NCBI GenBank assembly: GCA_003224635.1
Contig: QHZK01000053.1
Span: forward strand, 1-10,278
Length of the DNA: 10,278 nucleotides
Direction: 5' to 3'
DNA from: Acidobacteriota bacterium
Lineage (GTDB): Bacteria > Acidobacteriota > Terriglobia > UBA7540
Part shown: one piece after another, positions 1 to 6,325 of the stretch
How the letters are laid out: each line of letters opens with the position of its first letter
How positions within the stretch are numbered: the stretch's first letter is position 1
Notes under the pieces: model-generated
What the model saw: the letters and a program-made list of their open reading frames with translations, nothing else
Told to the model about the DNA's origin: nothing
Databases searched by the model: none
Position numbers and translations under genes: made by a program

Positions 1-1
1 G

Positions 2-2455
2 GTTTATTCCGGTGAGCTGTTCGACCCCACTACTACGCGCAGCGTTAACGGACAGTTGGTTCGGGATCCCTTCACGTTTGGGGGGAAGCTCAATGTGATC
101 GATCCATCCCGCTTTAGTACCGTGAGCAAGAATATTTTGCCTTTGATTCCGACCCCGCTGCTTCCCACTGTGATCAATAACTACATCCTGATCAGTGGCG
201 CCGAACGTTCCCACATGAACCAGGTTTCGGGAAAGGTAGATCACCTCCTCAACGAGAAACACCGCATGAGCGGCTATTATCTCTGGGGGAGGCGGCCGTA
301 CGACATCGCGTACGCGGGCGGGTTCTTCAAGGATCTCAATAATCCCCTCAACCGGGACCACACTGAGGTAGACACGGAAAATCTTGTACGCTGGTCGGAA
401 GACTGGACGATTACCCCCACGACTCTGAATCACGTGGGCTTCGGCTGGAACAGCATTGCAACGCCGCAGTTTCCCCTGGCCAACGGGCAGGGCTGGCCGC
501 AGAAGATCGGGTTGACGGGTGTCGACCCCAAAGCCCATTTCCCTTATATTAACTTCAACGGCACCAATGGGATCGACTTGCAGCCCTTCGGCGATGGCAG
601 TTATGGCGGTCCGACCAGCGGCAGCTGGATCGTGAAAGATGATTTCACCAAGATCCGCGGGAAGCACACCTATCAAGCGGGGTTCGAGTTTCATCACTAC
701 TTTTACGGGTCGGCGCCCCTCTCAAACCAATCTGGAAATTTCAATTTCGATCAGGTATCCACCCAGCTGCCGGGCTTCGGTGACACCGGCAATCAGTTTG
801 CGAGCTTCCTGCTCGGCGCGGTAGACACGGCTAGCCGGAACGTAGCTCAAAAGAGCGCGAAGTTCCTGACCAACTATCCCAGCCTGTATTTTCAGGATGA
901 AATCAAAGCCACCAGGAAGTTGACGATCACCACCGGCTTACGGTGGGAAATTCCAAGACCACGGTATGAAGCGCACAATTACACTGCCGGATTCGATCCC
1001 AATGAGCCAAACCCGGGCGCCGATGGCTTCAAAGGAGCACTCGTTTTTCTGGCGGACAAGGGCCGGCGCTCCTTCCAAGACACCTACTATAAAGAGTTTG
1101 CGCCTAATCTTGGCATTGCGTACTCGGTTACTCCTGAGACCGTGGTCCGCACCAGTTACAGCATCACCTACAACCCGCCTATCGCGAACGGGTATGGATT
1201 TGCTGAGTCCTACGGCTTGGTGTCTTTCCTGGATCTGAACCGCAGCCGCGTCAGCAACGGATACGATCCGGTGCTTTTTTGGGACAGCGGCATGCCCGCA
1301 GCGCCTCCCGTCCAACTGCCCGATAAGGATCCAACTCAGGTGAACGGCAGTGGCATCAGTTATACGCTGCCGGACAGCATTCGCCAGGGTTACTTGCAAC
1401 ACTGGAATTTCGGCATCCAACGAGAATTGTGGAAGCAGACGATGATCCAGGTGGATTACGTCGGCGTCAAAGGGACTCGCCTCCCGACCGGCTCGCCGGC
1501 CGGTAATTGTCACTTGCCCTGTCTGTTCAACATGACCCCGGCGCGGTCTCTGAGTCTGGGCGACACGCTTCGGGATGACATCAACAACCACCCCGAGATT
1601 CCTAAGGCGTATCCCGACTTTCAAGGAACCATCAACCAGGCCTTACGCCCATATCCCCAATACACGAGCATCGGACTGACCGGATTCAACGTCGGCAAGT
1701 CCAGTTACAACGCCCTGCAAGTACAGTTACGCAAGCGTCCTGCTAAGGGCGGGCTTGGATTCATCGCCGCTTATACCTTCAACAAAACGTTGAGCGACGT
1801 GGGCGACGGTGCAGGGTATAACTATAACTATCAGGATTTCAACAATCGCAAGAGCGAGAAGTCCGTGACCACATTCAGCTACCCGCATGACCTAAAGCTC
1901 ACCTGGATTTGGGAGATTCCGGTCGGAAAGGGCCGGCATTTCCTCAATCGTGGCGGCATTCTGGACAAGATCATCGGTGGATGGACACTCACCGCGATCC
2001 AACGCTATCGGTCCGGAGACCCGTTGCAATTTGTGGACTTTGACTTTGATCCCGGCGTGATCTTCACCGACGCGATTCGTCCGGATCGCGTTTCGGGTGT
2101 TCCGGTTTATCAGAAGTCGAGCGGTTACGATCTGGCCAACGGGACGAACTGGATCAATCCCCAGGCCTTTGTGAGCGTGCCGTCCTCGCCCGGTGGTGTG
2201 CCGTTGCGGCTGGGGAACGCGCCACGGGTACTGGATGTGTATGGGCCTTACCAGGCCAGCGAACTGGCCGGACTGCTTAAAGTATTCCCCATCCGCGAGA
2301 ACTTTACGTTCGAGGTGCGGGCGGACTCGACGAATGTTTTCAACCGCACCAGCCGCTCTGATCCGGTCACGGACCTGAGCAGCCCGGCATTTGGGAAGAT
2401 CATCGATACGTACGGACAGCGGAAGTTCCAGTTCTCTGGCCGGATCAGATTCTGA
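2..2455 (+). CDS. TonB-dependent receptor, Oar-like, C-terminal part (5' truncated)
   Basis: The product is an outer-membrane beta-barrel receptor that would import a ligand using energy from TonB/ExbBD; the ligand cannot be told from sequence. The frame is open from the first bases of the window with no stop, so the gene begins upstream, and the TTG at 56 is internal. About 817 residues are visible. Family members of the carboxypeptidase-regulatory-like/Oar type usually have 1000-1200, so the signal peptide, the N-terminal Ig-like domain and most of the plug are missing. Recognisable family segments are an early DPTTTRSVNGQLVRDPF stretch, a mid-barrel SSYNALQVQLRKRP, then HDLKLTWIWEIPVGKGR, and near the end a TNVFNRTS motif. 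The protein ends in GRIRF, with the terminal aromatic residue expected of a BAM-inserted barrel. The following TPR gene starts 11 bases after the stop, so the pair is probably an operon. The family call is firm; the substrate is unknown. Confidence 0.93.
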   Translation, partial: VYSGELFDPTTTRSVNGQLVRDPFTFGGKLNVIDPSRFSTVSKNILPLIPTPLLPTVINNYILISGAERSHMNQVSGKVDHLLNEKHRMSGYYLWGRRPYDIAYAGGFFKDLNNPLNRDHTEVDTENLVRWSEDWTITPTTLNHVGFGWNSIATPQFPLANGQGWPQKIGLTGVDPKAHFPYINFNGTNGIDLQPFGDGSYGGPTSGSWIVKDDFTKIRGKHTYQAGFEFHHYFYGSAPLSNQSGNFNFDQVSTQLPGFGDTGNQFASFLLGAVDTASRNVAQKSAKFLTNYPSLYFQDEIKATRKLTITTGLRWEIPRPRYEAHNYTAGFDPNEPNPGADGFKGALVFLADKGRRSFQDTYYKEFAPNLGIAYSVTPETVVRTSYSITYNPPIANGYGFAESYGLVSFLDLNRSRVSNGYDPVLFWDSGMPAAPPVQLPDKDPTQVNGSGISYTLPDSIRQGYLQHWNFGIQRELWKQTMIQVDYVGVKGTRLPTGSPAGNCHLPCLFNMTPARSLSLGDTLRDDINNHPEIPKAYPDFQGTINQALRPYPQYTSIGLTGFNVGKSSYNALQVQLRKRPAKGGLGFIAAYTFNKTLSDVGDGAGYNYNYQDFNNRKSEKSVTTFSYPHDLKLTWIWEIPVGKGRHFLNRGGILDKIIGGWTLTAIQRYRSGDPLQFVDFDFDPGVIFTDAIRPDRVSGVPVYQKSSGYDLANGTNWINPQAFVSVPSSPGGVPLRLGNAPRVLDVYGPYQASELAGLLKVFPIRENFTFEVRADSTNVFNRTSRSDPVTDLSSPAFGKIIDTYGQRKFQFSGRIRF

Positions 2456-2466
2456 GGAGTAGGTGC

Positions 2467-3492
2467 GTGCGCTGTTTGAGAACCGGCGTCTGGATTTGTA
2501 CGGCGCTTCTAGCAGCCGATTTGGTCTGTGCCGGTGGCCAGTCTCCCGATAACGTTCAGGCGAATCCGGGACGCGGCGAGCTCGAGAGCATTCGCGCCAG
2601 CCTGGAACAAAAACTGCTCCGCGATCAAGCCAACAAGCGAGCGCGGATCCAGTTGGTCGAGGTGCTGATTCGGCTGGCGCGCTGGGCGGATGCCCAACAG
2701 CAAGTCCAGATCATGAGCAGGCAATCGCCGCAGGACGCGGAACCGGTCTTTCTATCGGCTCTAATTGCATTCCGGCGGGGTGATCCGCACAGGGCCAGCG
2801 ACCTTGCCTCGCGCTGCATCTTGCTTGGGGATGTGCGACCGGAAGTTTACAAAATCTTGGCGCTTTCCGAGTATCTGCTGGGGCAGACGGAGCAGTTCGA
2901 AAATCGGGTTCGGGCCATCCTGCAGAGGAACCCGTCAGATGCCGAGGCCCAATTCTTCCTGGCCCGCTATCTTTACGAAATGGGCAGGTTCGCTGAAGCT
3001 CTGAGCGCCTTTCAGAAAGTGCTACAGATTGAGCCTGAGCACTACAAGGCACATTACTATGCCGGGCTTATCTACGCTTCCGCTGGCGACAAGCAGCGTG
3101 CGCGGGAAGAGTACCTTGCTTCGATTAAAATCGTCGAAGGCAGAAAAATTCGTTACGCCTGGCCGTTTGCCGACTTAGGCAGAGAACTGAATGATGCGGG
3201 AGAGTCAGATCGGGCGATTACGTGGCTTACTCGCGGCATCCAGAATGATCCTTCTTGCCCCAAAACATATTATGAGTATGCCCGGGCCCGCCTTGAGAAA
3301 GGAGCGGGGTCGCAGGTAAAGGAGGCGCTGGCTGAAGCGATTCGTCTCGATGCGGGCTATGCTAATGCGTATTACCTGCTGGCGCGTTACTACAGGAAAT
3401 CAGGCGAGACGCAGCTCGCCGACGAAGCGCTGGTGAAGTTCCGGGAGCTCAAAGCGCACCCGATACCTTCGCCTTATGGTCTGCGCCGGTAA
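2467..3492 (+). CDS. Secreted TPR-repeat protein downstream of TonB receptor
   Basis: This 341-residue protein is mostly tetratricopeptide repeats, helical hairpins that bind partner proteins. The GTG start has a good Shine-Dalgarno GGAG at 2456-2459, seven bases upstream, which overlaps the end of the receptor gene. Residues 1-23 look like a signal peptide, with a basic start, a hydrophobic core and a likely cleavage before GGQS; the cysteine near the end of the core is not in a good lipobox. TPR-like units run from about residue 35 to 330. The clearest is the pair AEAQFFLARYLYEMGRFAEA followed by HYYAGLIYASAGDKQRAREE, and another lies near the C-terminus (ANAYYLLARYYRKSGETQLA). Position and spacing suggest cotranscription with the receptor and a periplasmic or envelope role beside it, but this is inference. 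No catalytic domain is visible. The stop is followed directly by a region of gene decay. Confidence 0.9.
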   Translation: MRCLRTGVWICTALLAADLVCAGGQSPDNVQANPGRGELESIRASLEQKLLRDQANKRARIQLVEVLIRLARWADAQQQVQIMSRQSPQDAEPVFLSALIAFRRGDPHRASDLASRCILLGDVRPEVYKILALSEYLLGQTEQFENRVRAILQRNPSDAEAQFFLARYLYEMGRFAEALSAFQKVLQIEPEHYKAHYYAGLIYASAGDKQRAREEYLASIKIVEGRKIRYAWPFADLGRELNDAGESDRAITWLTRGIQNDPSCPKTYYEYARARLEKGAGSQVKEALAEAIRLDAGYANAYYLLARYYRKSGETQLADEALVKFRELKAHPIPSPYGLRR

Positions 3493-3536
3493 GCTATGCG
3501 AGCACGGCCAGGAGTTCGGTTATTAAATTTAGAACA

Positions 3537-3754
3537 GACGATATCATTGTGGGGGCAGGGAAGGCTTATCGGCGTCTGCTCTAGCGTCCCGTCTCGCCAA
3601 GAGCGGTGTAAGCGTTATCCTCATCGAGCGCGGGGAAAACCTGTTCGGGCGTTCTTACGAGACGCATGCCCGATCACGCCGAGTCACGCAGCGCCACTGG
3701 CCGCTCCCCGGTGTAACCCGGATCATGCGGCAGCTCAGAACGGCCTTGGTTTGA
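3537..3754 (+). pseudogene. Frameshifted relic of an FAD-dependent oxidoreductase N-terminus
   Basis: No intact gene is visible between 3493 and 3806, but a dinucleotide-binding fold can be read across shifted frames. From 3537 one frame encodes TDDIIVGAG-like residues (DDIIVGAG at 3537-3560), the first strand and glycine turn of an FAD Rossmann fold, and then meets a stop at 3582-3584. From 3578 a different frame continues with ALASRLAKSGVSVILIERG (to 3634), then ENLFGRSYETH, and stops at 3752-3754. This is the helix and second strand ending in the acidic residue that binds the FAD ribose. The spacing is right for the fold, so one or two small indels disrupted the gene. The rest of an oxidoreductase (300 or more residues) is absent. 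A 104-codon frame starting at ATG 3496 crosses the same bases but its sequence resembles nothing and is probably fortuitous. The family could be GMC, geranylgeranyl-reductase/FixC-like or DAO-like. Confidence 0.7.
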
Positions 3755-3806
3755 TTGCGATTCGGGGCATAGACTGGACTTGGGGAGGAAATCGCAGGGC
3801 AATTCA

Positions 3807-4478
3807 GTGAAGAAGGAAACCATCATCGCGGCGGGGGTGTTTTTTTGTGTGGGATTCCTGACTGGTTACGTCTATCACGCCCAGAGTAGCTCGAGCAACT
3901 CGAGCGCGCCTGAGAGCCAAACGAGCGTGTCAGGCGTCAGCCCGCAGGCACAAGAGCAGCCCTCGGCGTTTGCGGCTGGAACTTCTGATGAAGCGCCAGA
4001 AGCGCAAAGCCGGGACCCTCGACTTCAAGCGCTGCCGCCGGGCCACCCTTCGGTCGATCTCGACAGCACCGTCAAGTTGTTTGAAGACCAAGCCGCCGCT
4101 CGGCCAGGCGATCCGCGACCACGGCTCGAGCTCGCCAACCTTCTGTACGACCACAAGCAGTTCGAGCAGGCTGTCCCGTGGTACCAGAAGGCCCTGGAGC
4201 TCGACCCCAGGAATCTCAGCGCGCGTACGGACCTGGGGACCTGTTACTTCAACCTTGGCCGGGCGGACGAAGCCCTCCGGGAGTATCGTAAGTCACTCGA
4301 GATCGACCCCCGCCACCAGCCCACGCTGTATAACATGGTCCTGGTCAACCTCGAGGGAACTCACAACCTTGCCGCGGCGCGCCAAGCCTGGGAACAGTTG
4401 CACGGCCTGAACCCGCAATACCCCGGCCTGGATCGATTGAAGCAAAACCTGGAGACCGCTGAAAGCAGTAGGCAGTAA
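3807..4478 (+). CDS. Membrane-anchored TPR protein
   Basis: This is a 223-residue protein with an N-terminal anchor and a TPR domain. I chose GTG 3807, giving MKKETIIAAG, because AGGG at 3796-3799 lies seven bases upstream and the basic-then-hydrophobic start is typical; an in-frame TTG at 3780 would add nine polar residues. Residues 5-22 form one hydrophobic segment (uncleaved signal anchor), followed by a Ser/Gln/Ala-rich linker to about residue 95. Three TPR units then follow, including LELANLLYDHKQFEQAVPWY, LGTCYFNLGRADEALREY and a weaker third unit. The arrangement resembles the TPR part of CcmI/NrfG-type cytochrome c assembly proteins, but no cytochrome genes are in view, so a general scaffold on the outer face of the inner membrane is all I can support. 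The last four residues, SSRQ, and the stop are encoded by a heptamer tandem repeat, so the original C-terminus may have been replaced. Confidence 0.85.
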   Translation: MKKETIIAAGVFFCVGFLTGYVYHAQSSSSNSSAPESQTSVSGVSPQAQEQPSAFAAGTSDEAPEAQSRDPRLQALPPGHPSVDLDSTVKLFEDQAAARPGDPRPRLELANLLYDHKQFEQAVPWYQKALELDPRNLSARTDLGTCYFNLGRADEALREYRKSLEIDPRHQPTLYNMVLVNLEGTHNLAAARQAWEQLHGLNPQYPGLDRLKQNLETAESSRQ

Positions 4479-4526
4479 GCAGAAGGCAGTAGGCAGTAAG
4501 CAGTAAGCAGTCGGCAGCAGGTGGTA
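4464..4526 (+). repeat. Degenerate 7-bp tandem repeat (GGCAGTA/AGCAGTA)
   Basis: Nine consecutive heptamers can be read: AGCAGTA, GGCAGTA, AGCAGAA, GGCAGTA, GGCAGTA, AGCAGTA, AGCAGTC, GGCAGCA and GGTGGTA. Most differ from the consensus (A/G)GCAGTA by a single base, with decay at the 3' end. The array begins inside the preceding TPR gene and provides that gene's last four codons and its TAA stop at 4476-4478. On the reverse strand it reads as repeats of TACTGCC. It looks like a replication-slippage microsatellite rather than a CRISPR: there are no spacers and the unit is too short. Confidence 0.85.
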
Positions 4527-4545
4527 AGGCAAGTCTCAACTGCAC

Positions 4546-4696
4546 TGTCATTCTGAGCGTAGCGAAGAATCTCAGTATTTCGCGCTCAGGGTAAAGTCCG
4601 CGGAAAGCCTGCCCTGAGCGAAGCGAACGGGAATCCCGGCATTTTTCGCAAATACAGAGATTCCTCCTCTTCGCTCCGCTCAGAGTCTGAATGACA
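4546..4696. repeat. Composite palindromic intergenic repeat, copy 1
   Basis: The left end TGTCATTCTGAGCG (from 4546) and the right end (CGCTCAGA ... TGAATGACA, to 4696) are inverted versions of each other, the right arm carrying a six-base insertion. Inside, CGCTCAGGG (4583-4591) and CCCTGAGCG (4612-4620) form a perfect 9-bp inverted pair around a 20-base loop. A second left-arm-like stretch, CCTGAGCGAAGCGAACGGG, then leads into AATCCCGGCATTT and CAAATACAGAGAT, both also found in the copy near 8177. The element therefore looks composite, one copy nested in or fused with another. Its right end carries ATGACA, whose ATG (4691) is in frame with the next gene. There is no transposase, so it would be a non-autonomous REP- or MITE-like repeat. 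Confidence 0.8.
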
Positions 4697-4717
4697 CGAA
4701 AGGCTTCCAGAGAGTCT

Positions 4718-5038
4718 ATGGTCCGATTGTTCGCGTACCTATTCGACCTTATCGTTGCCTTCTTCCTGGCGCGGCTGGTGAATCGCGCCTTGCGCCAGTT
4801 TTTTGGAGGGCCGCAATCCCGTTTTGGGGGCCCGGGGAAGCGAGCTCGGGCCGAGCGCGCGCCCGAGCGCGAGGCGGTGCGGGGAGAAATGGCGCGCGAC
4901 CCGGTCTGCGGAATGTTTGTCTCGACCGAGCTGTCGCATCGGCTGAACCAGGGAGGCCAGACGCTGCACTTCTGTTCTCAGGAATGTCTGGAACGATACC
5001 AGAGGAGCGAGGCCCAGCGGTCGGGGACCACAGGTTAA
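4718..5038 (+). CDS. Small membrane protein with C-terminal YHS/TRASH-like cysteine motif
   Basis: The 106-residue product has one hydrophobic N-terminal segment (about residues 3-22, FAYLFDLIVAFFLARLV), a basic Gly/Arg/Glu-rich linker, and a C-terminal metal-site-like module. That module reads RDPVCGM, then a Gly-Gly turn, then LHFCSQECLERY, so three cysteines are placed as in YHS/TRASH-type domains (DPVCGM ... FCS..C). Such modules bind metals or occur beside metal-handling proteins, so an inner-membrane protein with a cytoplasmic metal-binding tail is plausible but unproven. I chose ATG 4718 because a start directly before the membrane segment is usual for this kind of protein, and because the alternative ATG 4691 lies in the end of a palindromic repeat and adds nine unrelated residues. 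Neither start has a strong ribosome site. No transporter or metal gene is adjacent. The 134 bases after it show no gene, only purine-rich sequence. Confidence 0.78.
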   Translation: MVRLFAYLFDLIVAFFLARLVNRALRQFFGGPQSRFGGPGKRARAERAPEREAVRGEMARDPVCGMFVSTELSHRLNQGGQTLHFCSQECLERYQRSEAQRSGTTG

Positions 5039-5172
5039 GGAGTTTTCTCAAAAGGCGCAAGTTCAAGAGGAATAAGCCGAAAGAAAAAATGGAGACACCG
5101 GAGACAGTCAGCCGGCATCCAACGTAAGGGGGACACAGGAAGGTGCTTGACCAAGGGACCTGACAACCAGGA

Positions 5173-6189
5173 ATGACTCTGCCGACCACTCACTCCATTC
5201 CCCAATCCATCAATCGCTCGACCGCTCTGGCTCTTCTAGCACTCGCGTGCTGCCTTGCCCAGGCGATGGGACACCCGGACCGGGGGATCACCTTGGCGCG
5301 GAGATACCGTCCCGGCCAGACGATGGTTTACCGGACGGAGATGCACACGGAAGCGACGGTCCGCACCGAACCTTCCGGACTGAAAGCCTTTCTGCCCCCG
5401 CTGCCCACAGACCTTACCACGAAGCAGCAAAACACCGTGACCGTTCGGACCGTGCGCGCCGATGGCTCCGCCGACCTCGAAAACCGCTTTGACCGTTTCG
5501 ACCTTGAGTCCGACCTTCCGGAGAGGTCTCCCAGGGAACTAAGGGACTCGGCGGTCCACGCCCAGCAGAACTTCAGCCAGCAGGTCAGCGGACAAACCTT
5601 GGTCGCGCACTACGACCGTCAGGGCGGGCTGCTCAGATTCGAAGGCGCGGACGCCATCCTCCAATCGACGACCGCCTTGCTGCGCGAACCGCTCCGAGAG
5701 GCGCTAAGACTTCTGCTCGCGCAGATGGGCGGCAACTCGCTCTCCCCCGGCCACCCAGTGAAGCTCAACGAAGAGTGGACCAGCAAGTTCTCGAGCCAAC
5801 CCACGGAGGCGGAACCCTGGCGCGTGGAGGGCGAAAGCACGTGGCGTTATTCCGGCAAGACCAGGTACGGACAGGTCGACGCGGCCATCATCGATTTTCG
5901 CTTCACGGATGTCCTCACGCCCGCTCTTGGGGACCCGCGCGGGGGCGGCGCGCCCGCCCGCGCGAAGCCGCCGGAAAAGCGCCTCAACGTCCGCGTCCTG
6001 GGGCACGGTGAGGGCCGCTTGCTGGTAGCGCTCGACGACGGCCGAATCCTTCAGAATCACGCCAACGCCCACCACTCCCTGAAGGCGACGCTGAACGCAC
6101 TCCCCGGCGTATCACTGCCACCCTCCGATCCTGTCACGGTCGAAATCACGTCTCAAACGGCGCTTCAAATGGAGGGAACTGGCCGGTAG
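5173..6189 (+). CDS. Secreted protein of unknown function
   Basis: I do not recognise a named family with confidence. The 338-residue product has a signal peptide: a polar start, a hydrophobic core at about residues 17-31 (STALALLALACCLAQA), and a likely cleavage after AQA or shortly beyond. The mature part begins with RYRPGQTMVYRTEMHTEATV, followed by alternating beta-rich stretches such as NTVTVRTVRADGSADLENRF, and near the end VLGHGEGRLLVALDDGRILQ. This pattern of a PG-turn, YR strands and a late 'x-GRL-x-DDGR' strand recalls DUF6263-like secreted beta proteins, but that is only resemblance. A Gly/Ala/Pro-rich linker at about residues 254-269 is encoded by a very GC-rich hairpin. The ATG directly abuts AGGA (5169-5172), which is too close for a normal ribosome site, yet no better start precedes the signal peptide. 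It stands apart from the gene before it and from thiD after it. Confidence 0.82.
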   Translation: MTLPTTHSIPQSINRSTALALLALACCLAQAMGHPDRGITLARRYRPGQTMVYRTEMHTEATVRTEPSGLKAFLPPLPTDLTTKQQNTVTVRTVRADGSADLENRFDRFDLESDLPERSPRELRDSAVHAQQNFSQQVSGQTLVAHYDRQGGLLRFEGADAILQSTTALLREPLREALRLLLAQMGGNSLSPGHPVKLNEEWTSKFSSQPTEAEPWRVEGESTWRYSGKTRYGQVDAAIIDFRFTDVLTPALGDPRGGGAPARAKPPEKRLNVRVLGHGEGRLLVALDDGRILQNHANAHHSLKATLNALPGVSLPPSDPVTVEITSQTALQMEGTGR

Positions 6190-6235
6190 GGGAGGCCAGG
6201 GTAGGGGTATCTCTGTAGGACGAGTATCGGTATTT

Positions 6236-6254
6236 CCCTACGAATTAAATAGGG
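6236..6254. promoter_or_regulatory. Possible operator: inverted repeat abutting the thiD -35 box
   Basis: CCCTA (6236-6240) and TAGGG (6250-6254) form a perfect 5-bp inverted repeat around nine AT-rich bases, ending directly before the -35 hexamer. Its place fits an activator site or an AT-rich promoter-upstream element. The arms are short and this could be chance; no regulator can be named. Confidence 0.3.
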
Positions 6255-6282
6255 TTGACAATGCGCGTCACGACTTTATAAT
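6255..6282 (+). promoter_or_regulatory. Consensus sigma70-type promoter for thiD
   Basis: TTGACA (6255-6260) and TATAAT (6277-6282) match the housekeeping sigma consensus in all twelve positions, with a 16-base spacer. Transcription would begin near 6289, leaving a leader of only about 37 bases before the thiD ATG. That is too short for a TPP riboswitch, and none is seen. A pseudo-palindrome AATCCTTTCAAAAGATT (6292-6308) lies just inside the expected transcript and could be a repressor site, but it is weak evidence. Confidence 0.8.
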
Positions 6283-6325
6283 CGCATCCGAAATCCTTTC
6301 AAAAGATTGCGAGGCTAGCGGAGAG

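Noticed and set aside
3496..3810. A 104-codon open frame starting at ATG 3496, four bases after the TPR stop
   Set aside because: Its translation has no recognisable family, signal or domain, and the same bases read in other frames give clear FAD-fold residues, so it is most likely a by-product of a decayed gene.
4464..4526. Possible CRISPR array
   Set aside because: The units are seven bases long, directly adjoining and without spacers, and no cas gene is present.
5039..5172. Intergenic stretch with GGGGGACACAGGAAG and a TTGACC hexamer
   Set aside because: The bases resemble fragments of dispersed repeats but there is no second copy in the window, and the TTGACC has no matching -10 before the ATG at 5173.
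6189..6325. TPP riboswitch upstream of thiD
   Set aside because: The predicted leader is only about 37 bases and no conserved TPP-aptamer segments such as CUGAGA are visible.
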